A DNA stretch of 43,595 nucleotides. Source: Elusimicrobiota bacterium (GTDB lineage Bacteria; Elusimicrobiota; Elusimicrobia; F11). The stretch covers positions 10,067 through 53,661 of the forward strand of contig PLLH01000071.1 of NCBI GenBank assembly GCA_003140895.1, given 5' to 3'. How positions within the stretch are numbered: the first letter of the stretch is position 1; every line of letters begins with the position of its first letter. The notes beneath the pieces are model-generated. The model was not told where the DNA came from, did not search any database, and saw nothing but the letters and a program-made list of their open reading frames with translations. Both the position numbers and the translations under genes were made by a program. Positions 17,692-27,600 of the stretch are shown one piece after another.

Positions 17692-19248
17692 TTGTTGGTT
17701 ATGAATCGAATTAAAAAATCACGTCTTCTTTTTTTGGGTGGACTGTTGTCTCTCTCTGTGTGTCTTTTCGCTTCCAATGGGAGCTGGTGGGACCGGTTTA
17801 TCCCGAGAAAACAACCTCAGGTCCTCTCAGGAGGGGCGAAGCCGGTTCCGGTTCAGGTGCCTCAGGCCGTGGTCAATTTGCAGGATTCGTTCGCCAACGT
17901 GGCGGAGGTCGTTAAGCCGGCGGTGGTGAATATTTCAGCGGTTCATATCACGAAAGTGGAGGATGAACCCAATCAATTCTTCTTCGGGGACCCGAATGAA
18001 TTTTTCTACCGGTTCTTCGGCGAAGAAGGCATGCCCCAGCAACGGCGGCCCAAGCCAAAGGAATTTCGAAGCGAAGGAACCGGATCGGGCGTGATTATCG
18101 ACCCGGAAGGCTATATCCTCACGAACAATCATGTGGTTCAGGGGGCGGATCAGCTGACGGTCACGCTCAGTAACGACAAAAGCATCAAAGGAAAGGTTGT
18201 GGGAACGGATGCTCGAACGGATTTGGCGGTGATTCGGATTAAGTCCTCCTCTCCCTTGTCCTATGTGGCGTTGGGCGATTCTTCTCAAATTCGGGTTGGA
18301 GATTGGGTGTTGGCGGTGGGCTCTCCGTTCGGACTCGAGCAGACCGTCACGGCTGGAATTATCTCGGCCATTCGTCAAACGCTGAACATTGAGGGCAAAG
18401 CTTATCACAACATGCTTCAGACGGACGCCGCGATCAACCGGGGGAATTCCGGCGGGCCGCTCGTGAACCTTAAAGGGGAAGTGATCGGAATCAACACGGC
18501 CATTTACGCGCCGACGGGCGTGTTTTCCGGAATTGGATTTGCCATTCCCGTGAACGAAGCCAAAGCCGTTTTAAAGGACTTGATCGAAAAAGGATTTGTG
18601 GAACGGAGTTGGATGGGCGTTGAGATCGTCGAAGTGGACGATGTGATGGCCAAACAATTCGGACTCGAATCGTCAAAGGGGGCTTTGGTGAATAAAGTAT
18701 TGCCAAAATCCCCGGCTGAAAAAGCCGGCGTGAAACGGGGCGATGTGATCGTAGAATTTGGCGGGAAAAAGATGATCAGCGTGCAGGAACTTCAAGACGT
18801 GGTTTCGAAAACGCCGCCCAAAAAGAGCGTTGGGATCAAGGTCATTCGTGGGGGGAGAACCCTGGCATTGTCGTTGACGACGGAGGTCATGCCCAATACT
18901 TCCCCGGACGAAAATGAAAAAGCGCCGGGGAAGGAAAAGGACTCCAGCGCAAGCGTGAAATGGCTCGGAGCGACCTTCTCAAGCCTGACGGACGCTCTTA
19001 AACGAAAATATTCCATTGAGATAGATTTGGCGGAGGGCGTTCTTGTTACCCATGTTCCGGCGGACAGCGTGGCGGCCGACGCGGGCTTAAGCGAGGGGGA
19101 TGTGATTTTATCGATGAGTCAAAAAAAGACGGGCACCCTCCCCGAATTTGAAAAAGTGACGAAGAACGTCGACGTGAAGGAAGGGGTCGTGTTCGATGTG
19201 ATTCGAGAGGGGCGCTCTTTCTATCTCAGCTATAAGAGTTTGCAGTAA
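17692..19248 (+). CDS. degP: HtrA/DegP-type periplasmic serine protease
   Basis: Envelope quality-control protease of 518 residues. An N-terminal hydrophobic stretch (11-28) exports or anchors it. The trypsin-like domain carries the triad His147 (TNNHVV), Asp177 (ARTDLAV) and Ser253 (GNSGGPL). Two PDZ domains follow: about 300-390, with GALVNKVLPKSPAEKAGV, and about 430-518, with GVLVTHVPADSVAADAGL, which bind the C-termini of misfolded proteins. An acidic, Lys-rich linker separates them. AGGAGG at 17681-17686 fits a TTG start at 17692 or 17695 better than the ATG at 17701. It converges on the PEP carboxykinase gene with 12 bp between stops, and no terminator is visible there. Confidence 0.95.
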   Translation: MLVMNRIKKSRLLFLGGLLSLSVCLFASNGSWWDRFIPRKQPQVLSGGAKPVPVQVPQAVVNLQDSFANVAEVVKPAVVNISAVHITKVEDEPNQFFFGDPNEFFYRFFGEEGMPQQRRPKPKEFRSEGTGSGVIIDPEGYILTNNHVVQGADQLTVTLSNDKSIKGKVVGTDARTDLAVIRIKSSSPLSYVALGDSSQIRVGDWVLAVGSPFGLEQTVTAGIISAIRQTLNIEGKAYHNMLQTDAAINRGNSGGPLVNLKGEVIGINTAIYAPTGVFSGIGFAIPVNEAKAVLKDLIEKGFVERSWMGVEIVEVDDVMAKQFGLESSKGALVNKVLPKSPAEKAGVKRGDVIVEFGGKKMISVQELQDVVSKTPPKKSVGIKVIRGGRTLALSLTTEVMPNTSPDENEKAPGKEKDSSASVKWLGATFSSLTDALKRKYSIEIDLAEGVLVTHVPADSVAADAGLSEGDVILSMSQKKTGTLPEFEKVTKNVDVKEGVVFDVIREGRSFYLSYKSLQ

Positions 19249-19260
19249 GAACGAGCCCCG

Positions 19261-21087
19261 CTAAACAGGTTGGAGAATTTTTTCGCCGGAGGAAGCGGTG
19301 TGTTGAAGCCCGAGCCGCTCCGAGAGCGCTTTTTGTTCCGCCCAGATTTCCCGGGGCGTCGCAGGGCCGAACAAACCAAAGAATTTCTTCTGGTCCTCGA
19401 TTTCATTTCGCCACTCGTCCTGGTCAATCTCGAACAATTGTTCCCATGATTCAGCGGAGAGGTTAAGTCCAGTCAGGTCGAGGTCACCCTTGTTGGGGAT
19501 GGACCCAATGGCGGTTTCGGTGGCGGATTTTTGATATCGGCACCGGTCGATCATCCAGAGAAGGACGCGGAGGTTTTCTCCATATCCCGGCCAGAGGTAT
19601 TTTCCGTTCTCATCCTGTTTGAACCAGTTCACGTGGAAAATGCGAGGGGGGGAGGCGAGGTTTTTCCCCATCTCCAGCCAGTGTTGGAAATACGTTCCCA
19701 TGTTGTATCCGCAGAAAGGAATCATGGCCATCGGGTCGCGGCGGAGTTCTCCGACTTTTCCGAATTGAGCGGCGGTTCGTTCCGAGGACATGGTGGCTCC
19801 CAGATAGACGCCGTGTTGCCAGCTTCTAGCTTCGAACACAAGCGGTGTGAGCCGGGCTCGCCGGCCGCCGAAAATAATGGCGGAGATTTTGACGCCTCGC
19901 GGGTCTGAAAATTTCTTTGACAGAGAAGGGCATTGCGCAATGGGCGCTGTAAAGCGGCTGTTGGGATGTGCGCCCAAACTCGCTTTGCCGTTGGAATCCA
20001 GTTGCCCCCGGTGCCAAGGCTGGCCTTTCCAGTCCCATCCTTCCGATGGGACGTCGCCGTCCATGCCTTCCCACCAGACCGATTTATCGTTTTTCAGGAG
20101 GACGTTGGTGTAAATCGCGTTCTTTTTGACGGTGGCCATCGCGTTGGGATTCGTTTTGGAATTCGTTCCCGGAGCGACGCCGAAGACGCCGGCCTCGGGA
20201 TTAACAGCCCGAAGGTTGCCTTCGTCATCAATACGAAGCCAGGCAATATCATCGCCCACCGTCCACACTTTGTACCCTTTCTTTTTTAATTCGTCGGGGG
20301 GAACCAGCATGGCCAAATTGGTTTTTCCGCAGGCGCTTGGGAAGGCGGCGGCCACATACGTGGTCTGGCCTTTGGGGTCTTCGATTCCCATGATGAGCAT
20401 ATGTTCCGCCATCCACATTTCATTTCGGCCCAAGTGACTCGCGATCCGTAGCGAGAGGCATTTCTTTCCGAGAAGGGCGTTTCCGCCGTAACCGGAGCCA
20501 ACGCTCCAAATGGCGTTGTCTTCTGGGAAGTGAAGAATGAGCCGCCGGGATTCGTTTAAGTCGGCTTTGGAATGGAGGCATTTCGTAAAGGCGCCTTTGG
20601 TTCCCAATTTTCCATAGACCCTGGAGGTCATGTGGGTCATGATTCGCATATTGAGAACCACATAAAGACTGTCCGTCAATTGAACGCCGATTTTGGAAAA
20701 GGGGGACCCCACCGGCCCCATGGAAAAGGGGATCACGTACATGACGCGCCCTTTCATGGCTCCTTTAAAATACGGGGTCGCTTTGTCGTAAGCGTCTTTC
20801 GGCGCCATCCAATTATTGGTTGGGCCGGCGTCTTCTTTTTTGCTCGTGCAGATATAGGTTAAATGTTCCGTTCGGGCGACGTCATTTTGGGCGGTTCGGT
20901 GGAAGAAACTCCCGGGCAGCGTTTTCGGATTTAATTGAAGGAGTTCGCCGGTTGAAACCGCTTCTTTTTCAAGCCGCTTTTTCTCGCTTTCAGACCCATC
21001 CAGCCACACGATTTTGTCAGGCGTGCAAAGGACGGCCATGTCTCGTACCCATTTGTTCAACTGTTTGTGCTTCGTCACTGGTTTCAT
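19261..21087 (-). CDS. pckG: Phosphoenolpyruvate carboxykinase (GTP)
   Basis: Converts oxaloacetate and GTP to phosphoenolpyruvate, CO2 and GDP, linking the TCA cycle to gluconeogenesis (or fixing CO2 in reverse). At 608 residues it fits the GTP-dependent family. FPSACGKTNLAML is the P-loop with the hyper-reactive cysteine; VWTVGDDIAWLRIDDEG carries the metal-binding acid; KTNPNAM and NYREN-like substrate elements are recognisable, the latter in the region RFTAP. An ATG 27 bp upstream is possible, but GAGAGGGAAACAC before the ATG at 21087 supports the shorter form. It is monocistronic, divergent from the small charged protein. Confidence 0.96.
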   Translation of the reverse strand: MKPVTKHKQLNKWVRDMAVLCTPDKIVWLDGSESEKKRLEKEAVSTGELLQLNPKTLPGSFFHRTAQNDVARTEHLTYICTSKKEDAGPTNNWMAPKDAYDKATPYFKGAMKGRVMYVIPFSMGPVGSPFSKIGVQLTDSLYVVLNMRIMTHMTSRVYGKLGTKGAFTKCLHSKADLNESRRLILHFPEDNAIWSVGSGYGGNALLGKKCLSLRIASHLGRNEMWMAEHMLIMGIEDPKGQTTYVAAAFPSACGKTNLAMLVPPDELKKKGYKVWTVGDDIAWLRIDDEGNLRAVNPEAGVFGVAPGTNSKTNPNAMATVKKNAIYTNVLLKNDKSVWWEGMDGDVPSEGWDWKGQPWHRGQLDSNGKASLGAHPNSRFTAPIAQCPSLSKKFSDPRGVKISAIIFGGRRARLTPLVFEARSWQHGVYLGATMSSERTAAQFGKVGELRRDPMAMIPFCGYNMGTYFQHWLEMGKNLASPPRIFHVNWFKQDENGKYLWPGYGENLRVLLWMIDRCRYQKSATETAIGSIPNKGDLDLTGLNLSAESWEQLFEIDQDEWRNEIEDQKKFFGLFGPATPREIWAEQKALSERLGLQHTASSGEKILQPV

Positions 21088-21173
21088 GTGTTTCCCTCTC
21101 GTGTCATGTGGCACCCTGCCTTCCTGAGCGAATTATGGATGATGATGTCCTAACGCGGATTTGTAGGCGGTGG

Positions 21174-21179
21174 ATTATA
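21174..21179 (-). promoter_or_regulatory. Possible -10 element of pckG
   Basis: A perfect TATAAT on the minus strand lies about 87 bp before the pckG ATG. No convincing -35 is found 16-18 bp upstream, so an activator may be needed or the match may be chance. Confidence 0.3.
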
Positions 21180-21260
21180 AGAAAAAAAGTCGATTTGAGT
21201 TTATTTTTCTTTTCCTCTCGATATATTAATATCCGTTTCATCTTTTTATGATCACGCGGA

Positions 21261-21287
21261 TTTTAAACATTGCATGTTTTAAACATT
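21261..21287 (+). promoter_or_regulatory. Repeat pair, possible operator ahead of the small charged protein
   Basis: TTTTAAACATT occurs twice (21261-21271, 21277-21287), and the middle forms an inverted repeat AAACAT-TGC-ATGTTT (21265-21279). A TATAAG follows at 21289-21294, just ahead of the gene. The arrangement looks like an operator or a promoter-overlapping binding site, but no regulator can be named. Confidence 0.35.
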
Positions 21288-21307
21288 TTATAAGTTGAGG
21301 TATCACA

Positions 21308-21514
21308 ATGGCCAAAAAGAAACCCAAGAAATCTTCTAAAAAGAAACCGGCTTCAAAGAAAGGCAAAGCCAAGACGGATATGGGCAAACTTCCCAGGTTG
21401 TCCCGTTACCAGGAGATTGGCATGGATCACGCCATGGAGATCGAAGAAGAGGCGGAGGAGTCGTCTTCGGAGGAGGATGTGGTCGAATCGCCGAATAAAG
21501 AGGAGGATTTTTAG
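21308..21514 (+). CDS. Small lysine-rich, acidic-tailed protein of unknown function
   Basis: A 68-residue protein I do not recognise. Residues 1-24 are almost pure Lys, Ser and Ala (a strongly basic tail similar in composition to histone H1 tails or DNA-compacting Lys-rich proteins); residues 25-42 are mixed (GKLPRLSRYQEIGMDHAM); residues 43-68 are highly acidic. Such opposite-charge halves suggest binding to nucleic acid or ribosomes with self-shielding, but this is inference. GAGG at 21297-21300 lies 7 bases before the ATG, which supports translation. It stands alone between pckG and the second giant gene. Confidence 0.65.
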   Translation: MAKKKPKKSSKKKPASKKGKAKTDMGKLPRLSRYQEIGMDHAMEIEEEAEESSSEEDVVESPNKEEDF

Positions 21515-21562
21515 TCCCTTTCGCCCTCAAGGGGACTTCATTTGTTACAAAAGATTTACGAC

Positions 21563-21597
21563 TTGTTAATCTCTTCTTAATCCCCTCTCGTTAAACT
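21563..21597 (+). promoter_or_regulatory. Pho-box-like direct repeats and -10 of the giant gene at 21659
   Basis: TTGTTAAT (21563-21570) and TTCTTAAT (21574-21581) repeat with an 11-bp period, and TAAACT (21592-21597) follows, beginning 15 bases past the start of the second TTAA. These spacings equal those of the other giant gene. The expected transcript has a leader of about 55 bases with a small hairpin (TCGGC/GCCGA, 21617-21633) and an AAGGA ribosome site just before the ATG. Confidence 0.55.
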
Positions 21598-21658
21598 GTT
21601 CCGTAGATATTTCGTCTCGGCGGCATGTGCCGACATTGGTTGCCCCATAAGGAACGAA

Positions 21659-24600
21659 ATGAAGCGGAACCACCCACTGATCAAAACCGTCTCTCTGGTG
21701 CTTGTGACTTCCCTGTTCACGACGAACGTTCTCCTGGCGAACGCTCCGGAGCGTTATTGGTGGAATGATCGTCAAAAGCAACGGGAAACGTCTTCCCTTG
21801 AGGATGTGGCCCCTCTCCAATTGGCGCGCCTTCCGTCTGCGCTTCAGGGGTTCGCTCAACCTTCCCTGAACCGGGGCGTATCCTCCTTGTCTCCGGCATT
21901 ATTAAGGTCCCTCGGCCCATCGAAGGGGGGCGCGAATCAGAACGTTTCCTCGCTTCTTCAGTCTCTCTCCCCCTTGTTCGGCAATGTCCAATCCATTTCG
22001 ACGCCTTCGAAAGGGAATAATAAGGTTGTTGTTCATATCCAAGATGTTCATATGAACGCCGAGGCCCAAGCCAATATCGAACAAACCGTGAAAGCCGTTG
22101 TGGAGCAGAATAAGGTTGATGTGGTGGCGTTGGAGGGGGCTTTCGGCGAGTTGGGAGTTGAACGTGTCCGCCGGTTTTATCATCAGGGGACCATTAAGGC
22201 CGTGGCGGATTATCTTCTAAAGAAGCAACTGATTTCCGGCCCCGTCCATTTTGCCATGACAAGTCCAACCGGCGTTCCGCCTTTCATTGGAGTGGATGAC
22301 CGCCGCCACTACGATGCCAACGTGGAGGCCTATAAAACGTCGGCGCCGCTCAGCGACCTGGTTCAAAAGCAATTGGCCCAAGCCGAAGCAACCCTTGTTT
22401 CCAAAAAGAAACAGGTATTCAACTCCGCTCTTCTTTCATTTGATGCCGCCCTTCAATCGGTTCATCGTGATGATTCGACTTTGAGCGACACCATTCGATT
22501 TCTGGCCAGCCGGACCGACGACATCTCCACTCAGATGGAAGTCTTTTTGGAAGCGTTGAAGATGGAGAAATCCATGGATTTCTCCCGCGTGGAAGCGGAG
22601 CGGACGAGCCTACTCAAAAATCTTGTCGGGAAACTTCAAAAGAAACAAATTGATTCTCTCGTTCAACAAAGCGCGGCGGTCCGGATGGGGCTTCTCCGGC
22701 CCTCTGACTTTTATTCGTCGTTAAAATCGATCTGCGAGTCGTGCGGCATTTCTTTGGCGCAGTACCGCGCGATGAACAGCTACATCCAATATATTCTTCT
22801 TTCCGATGCCGTTAACCCGGATCGTCTCATTGACGAGGCCGCCCAGGTTGAGAAATCTCTTTACGCCTCCTTAATTCAATCACGAGAAGAACAATTTTTC
22901 ATCGACCGATCTCACGCCCTTTCACTGACGAGGAAACTCATCAACTTCTCTCTCACTCAGAAGGAGTGGGGGGAATATAAAGAACTAGTTCCCAGTGCCC
23001 GGTGCCCAGTGCCCAGCGGGAACATCCTCGCTTCGTTCGAATCTTTCTACTCTGAAGCCGAAGAGCGCGATGCCGCCATTTCAAAGAATTTATTGAGCCG
23101 TATGGAAGAAAAAAACGCCTCGGTGGCGGTTTTGGTCACGGGCGGCTTCCATTCGTCCGGTGTGGCGGCGGCCATGAAACAAGCCGGGTTCACCACGATT
23201 ACTTTTTCTCCCAAAATAACGAAAGTCGAGAAAGACGGCGGAACCGGTTATCTCAGCGTCTTCTCTCAAGAAAAGACCCCGCTGGATAAGTTATTCGCGG
23301 GAGAAAAGTTATTCTTATCTCCTTCTCCCGAAGCCAACCCTCTACTGACGGCCAGCCTCATGACGGGTGTCTATTCGGCAATCCCTGGACCTCATCAATT
23401 TTTAGATAGGGATGCGTTTAATCAGGTCTCTCCTCTTTCCGGTTTGACCGCCCACGTGGACGAGACGTCCTCGGGAAATCGCGTAACGGTTGAAGGCTCC
23501 AACGCGCCTGTGTCGATTGACGTAACGTTGGATCGGGCCGGTCTTTCACCCGGTGAGGCGCCGACGTTGATCAATCATTCGATCGTGCCGCCAGTATCGG
23601 TTCTTCATGTTTTATCTGTCATTAAACAATGGATGGCCCGCCGCTTCGCCCCGATGCAATTGATTCGTGTCGTGTTGCCGGTGCTTTTGTTTTTCGGGTT
23701 GACCCACATCGCGTTGGGGAGCGTTGGGGATTATGACTACACAAATTATTATCCGGTGGCGCCGGCTCCAACGCAGGCTTCGCCAACGGATGTATCGCAA
23801 ACCCTTCAAAACCTGATGTCGTGGGCCCATAACATCGATTGGTCTCAGTTTCGCACGCCTCTCTTGTTCGCCTTCGTTTTTTCCGTGGTCAGCTATCTCC
23901 TCAAGGCGCTCAAGTTTGCCGCTCACGCCGCGGCGGCGTTGGGAGCGGGGCTGATTTACGCGAATTATGACGCGGTGGTGGCGGCGGGGGTCCGGTTCTG
24001 GCCTCAGACCGCCCTTCAATTCGGCGTTGTGTTGCCGTCGTTGATCGTTCTGTTTATCGTCGGGAGCCGTCACATCAAGAACACGGAAAATCCGGCGGTG
24101 CCGTTGTTGTGGACGGCTGAGGTGGTTCTTTTTGGAGTTCTTCTATCCATGATTGAAAATCAGCCGCTGGCGGTCACCTCAAATATGGTTTGGCTTTCTG
24201 TGGCGGGGGTCCTCTTTACGGTGATGTATGTGGCTGGGGCCGGCCTCCAATATGTGTCCAAAAATTTCCCCGTCCATTTGTTCGTGATCCTTACGGCCCT
24301 GGTGGCCGGGTATCGGTTTCAGAATAAATTGCCGCCGGGAGACTCCGTCCGAACGCAGATGGAGCAAATGGAAAGCCAAGTGATGGAGAAAATTCCGCAG
24401 ATTGACGTTGAGAAGTTGCCGGGGCAGATTCCGTATATTAATGAAACGCCTGAGCGGCAACAACAAGCCAAGAGCTTTTTGGATTACGTTCTGTCTGGTT
24501 TTAAAATGCTTCTTATCGGATTTGTGGGATGGAATTTGATAGGGGGAACGTCATACGCGGCGGAAATCGGTTCTTCAAGCTTTCCCTCGGTTGCCGCCAG

Positions 24601-27600
24601 TTCCATGCCATGGTGGACGTGGCTTTTGGGCCCCGCTTTCGTTATGTCGTTTTTATATCGAAGTCATAACAATCCTTTTGATGAAGATCCTCTTTCCAAT
24701 ATCTCCTCCGCCGCCGCTGAACTCCTTGACCTTGATTTGAATGATCGGATCAATGTTGAGAAGTTGATGGATCATCTCGCGTATTTTTATCCAGAGAACC
24801 TTGAAAATCCGACGCCCCGGGAGATAACGCAGCCGCTCTCGTGGACGAAGCGCCTATATGAGGAGTTCGACGAGCACCGCGCTGAATTTATCCCGGAACT
24901 TGAAAAGATAATCAGGAGACAGTTTCTTGGGGAGCCATGGGAGATTTTTCAGAAATTGGTGGCTGCTAAACTCATTTTGCATGATGCGGAGCAAACTGGC
25001 GATTTATCAGAGCGAGATCACCTCCTGGCCAAGCTTGTTGATTTGGCTCAGAAAAGAAAGGCGTCGGAATTAAATAAATCCGAGGCGTTGTTCTTGGAAG
25101 GTCTCTTGTATTTGTTTGTGGATTTGGCGGATCGGGATGACGCGGTATGGCAGACAATCAAGCCTTTCTTGCTCGAAGAGCTGCATTCAGGCCGATTCGC
25201 TGTTGCCTATACCGAAGAGAAGGACGTGTACTCATTCCCTGTGTTCTTGCAGGTTCTGGATCAATTGCCGCGGCGTCTCAAAAGCGATCGGGACCTGATT
25301 TCGCAGGTCTCGCGACTCTTCACTCAATCCGATAACGAGATATCAAAATCGGTTTTGTCCGCCGTGGCTCTTATGGCGCCAGAAGACGGCTTCCCTCTCT
25401 TAAAAGAAAACATCGAGACAAAAAATATTCCCCATATGGGTCCGATGGTCGCTGCTTCTGAAATTCTGGCTGGGTATAATGACGTATTTCTTCGGGCTCA
25501 AGATGGATTCGCTGACTGGATTGTCGCTCAGCTTAATGCGGAAGGGTCAGTTGAAGTGCAGTATAAGCTCAATTTATTGAGTGCCTTATATAAGGTGGAC
25601 CGGTCGAAGATGACGGAGCAATTCGACACGTTAGTGAAGTCGGGTAAATTCGAAAAGGCACAATGGGCGCGCATAGCGACGTTTGCATCGGATTATAAGC
25701 TGAGCCTGCCGGAAATCCCGATGGACAGCCGCGGGTTCCCCTGGGGAAAGGCGACAGGCCTGGCCGTGTTTTTTCTGGCGTTGTCGCCGTTGTCCTCCTA
25801 TGGGGCTGAGGTTGTCCATGCCGTGACAGGGGCGGCGCACATTGTCGCGAATCATTCTGATTTATCGCTCCTATATTCACTTGCCGCTCTTGCCTCATGC
25901 TCCATTGTGGGGATGTTTGGTTTTGGACCGGCGGTAAGAAAATTTTCTCCAGATGAAAATTTAACTGTCATCATAAATTCTGATTCGTACGTTTTTCATA
26001 AGTTTCCGCCGCTGTTATTCGAAGCGATGAAAAGTAAGTTTAAAGCGGACAAGCAATACGATGATTTTACATTAGGGGCGGTGCTGCCTTATCAAATGAA
26101 TGCTCGGTTAACTTTGTTTGTCAGGGAAAACCCTCAACATCCTATTTCGCATCTCGATGTGGATTTAATCAAGGTCAAATATTTTGGCGGCCATGTCTAT
26201 TTGTTGGGAGCTGTGTTCAAGGGACACGTGATTCAACTTCCCCGAAGTACATCGTCACCTGTTGTGACGGGCCAGGCTAAGGCAACGAGCGGGGGGAATC
26301 CTCCTCATCATCAACCGATCCCATCTTCGCCTGTTCCTCACCAAAAGTTAAAACGCGTTGAGCCGCTGTATCCAGCGAAAGACGCGCCTTCAACGAAAAA
26401 ATCAGCTTCACCGCGTGAGGTGCCTCTGGTTTTTGGTTCGGATGCACAGGCGGTTGATTGGATGGAGCATCTCCTCGCGTATTATCAAAATCCGTCAACG
26501 GTCAAACCGAGTTCAAAACCAAAGACGGAATCGAAAAAGCCGGATGAGTTAACCATGGGAGATCTTTATAGCGATTTTATTAATCATCGGAAAATCCCAA
26601 GCGCCATCTATGACGAAATGTTCCGGGCTTTGCCAATAGGTGAGGTGATTTACCTGTGCATCCTCACTATTTATGAACGGAGCCCACAGACGGCTCAATA
26701 TGATAAACGGCATGCCTTGTTACATTCGAAACCGGCTCGCGCTATCAAATTTAATGATGGTGATCAGGTTCTCCATGGCGATGCGGCGAAAGTCCTGCGG
26801 CGATTAATCGCCATTTTGAAAGCAAGAGAGCAATTGGTGAAAACACAGGAGTACAAAGAGCTTGTGGGGTGGCATGCGGTTTTGGAGATGCGAGACCCCA
26901 GCAATAAGAACAATATCCGTAAAAAAGAACACCCAACTCCCGCTGAGAAAAATGAGAAATTAACTACTGGTGAGAACGTGATTGTTGATGATTTTAAACG
27001 GTTGTCGGCCAATCAGAAATTTAAGGATCTCGTTGAGAAAGACGAGAATGAATTTAAAAAATTAGAGCCCTTGATCAAGACGAAGATGGAGGCGTTGGAA
27101 TCGCAGCTCGATGTAAAACTGGCCGAACTTCTTCCCGAGGAAACAGCCATTCTTCCTCCTGGAATTTCCGGCGCCGTCGCCACGATTCTTCTCCTGTGGG
27201 TCCTGCCATTTTCCTTGGGAAATTTCAATGCGGCCTCTGTTCACCTGGCTCCTCTTGTTTTCGCGGTGTGGACGGGAGCTGTGGCGCTCGCCGGCTTTCT
27301 TATGATTCGAGCCCGGATGCCGAAGACAGCAACAGCTTCACCATCCGTGTTGGACCCGGCCGTCCGGATCATCGAACAAAACTTGATTGGGGATCTCGAT
27401 GGTCATTTGGCCGATCTCAATCGAAACGGGGTTGGATTGACGCAACTGAACTCGTCACAGATGTCAACGTTCATTGGCCGCATCAAAGCTCGATTTGTCG
27501 CAGATAAAACGTCCGCGCCGGATTGGGACGTCATCCAACAAAAAGTTTGGGACTTGGCCCTCTCAGGGAATGATTCTCAAGCTCTTCGAGGATTGGTGGC

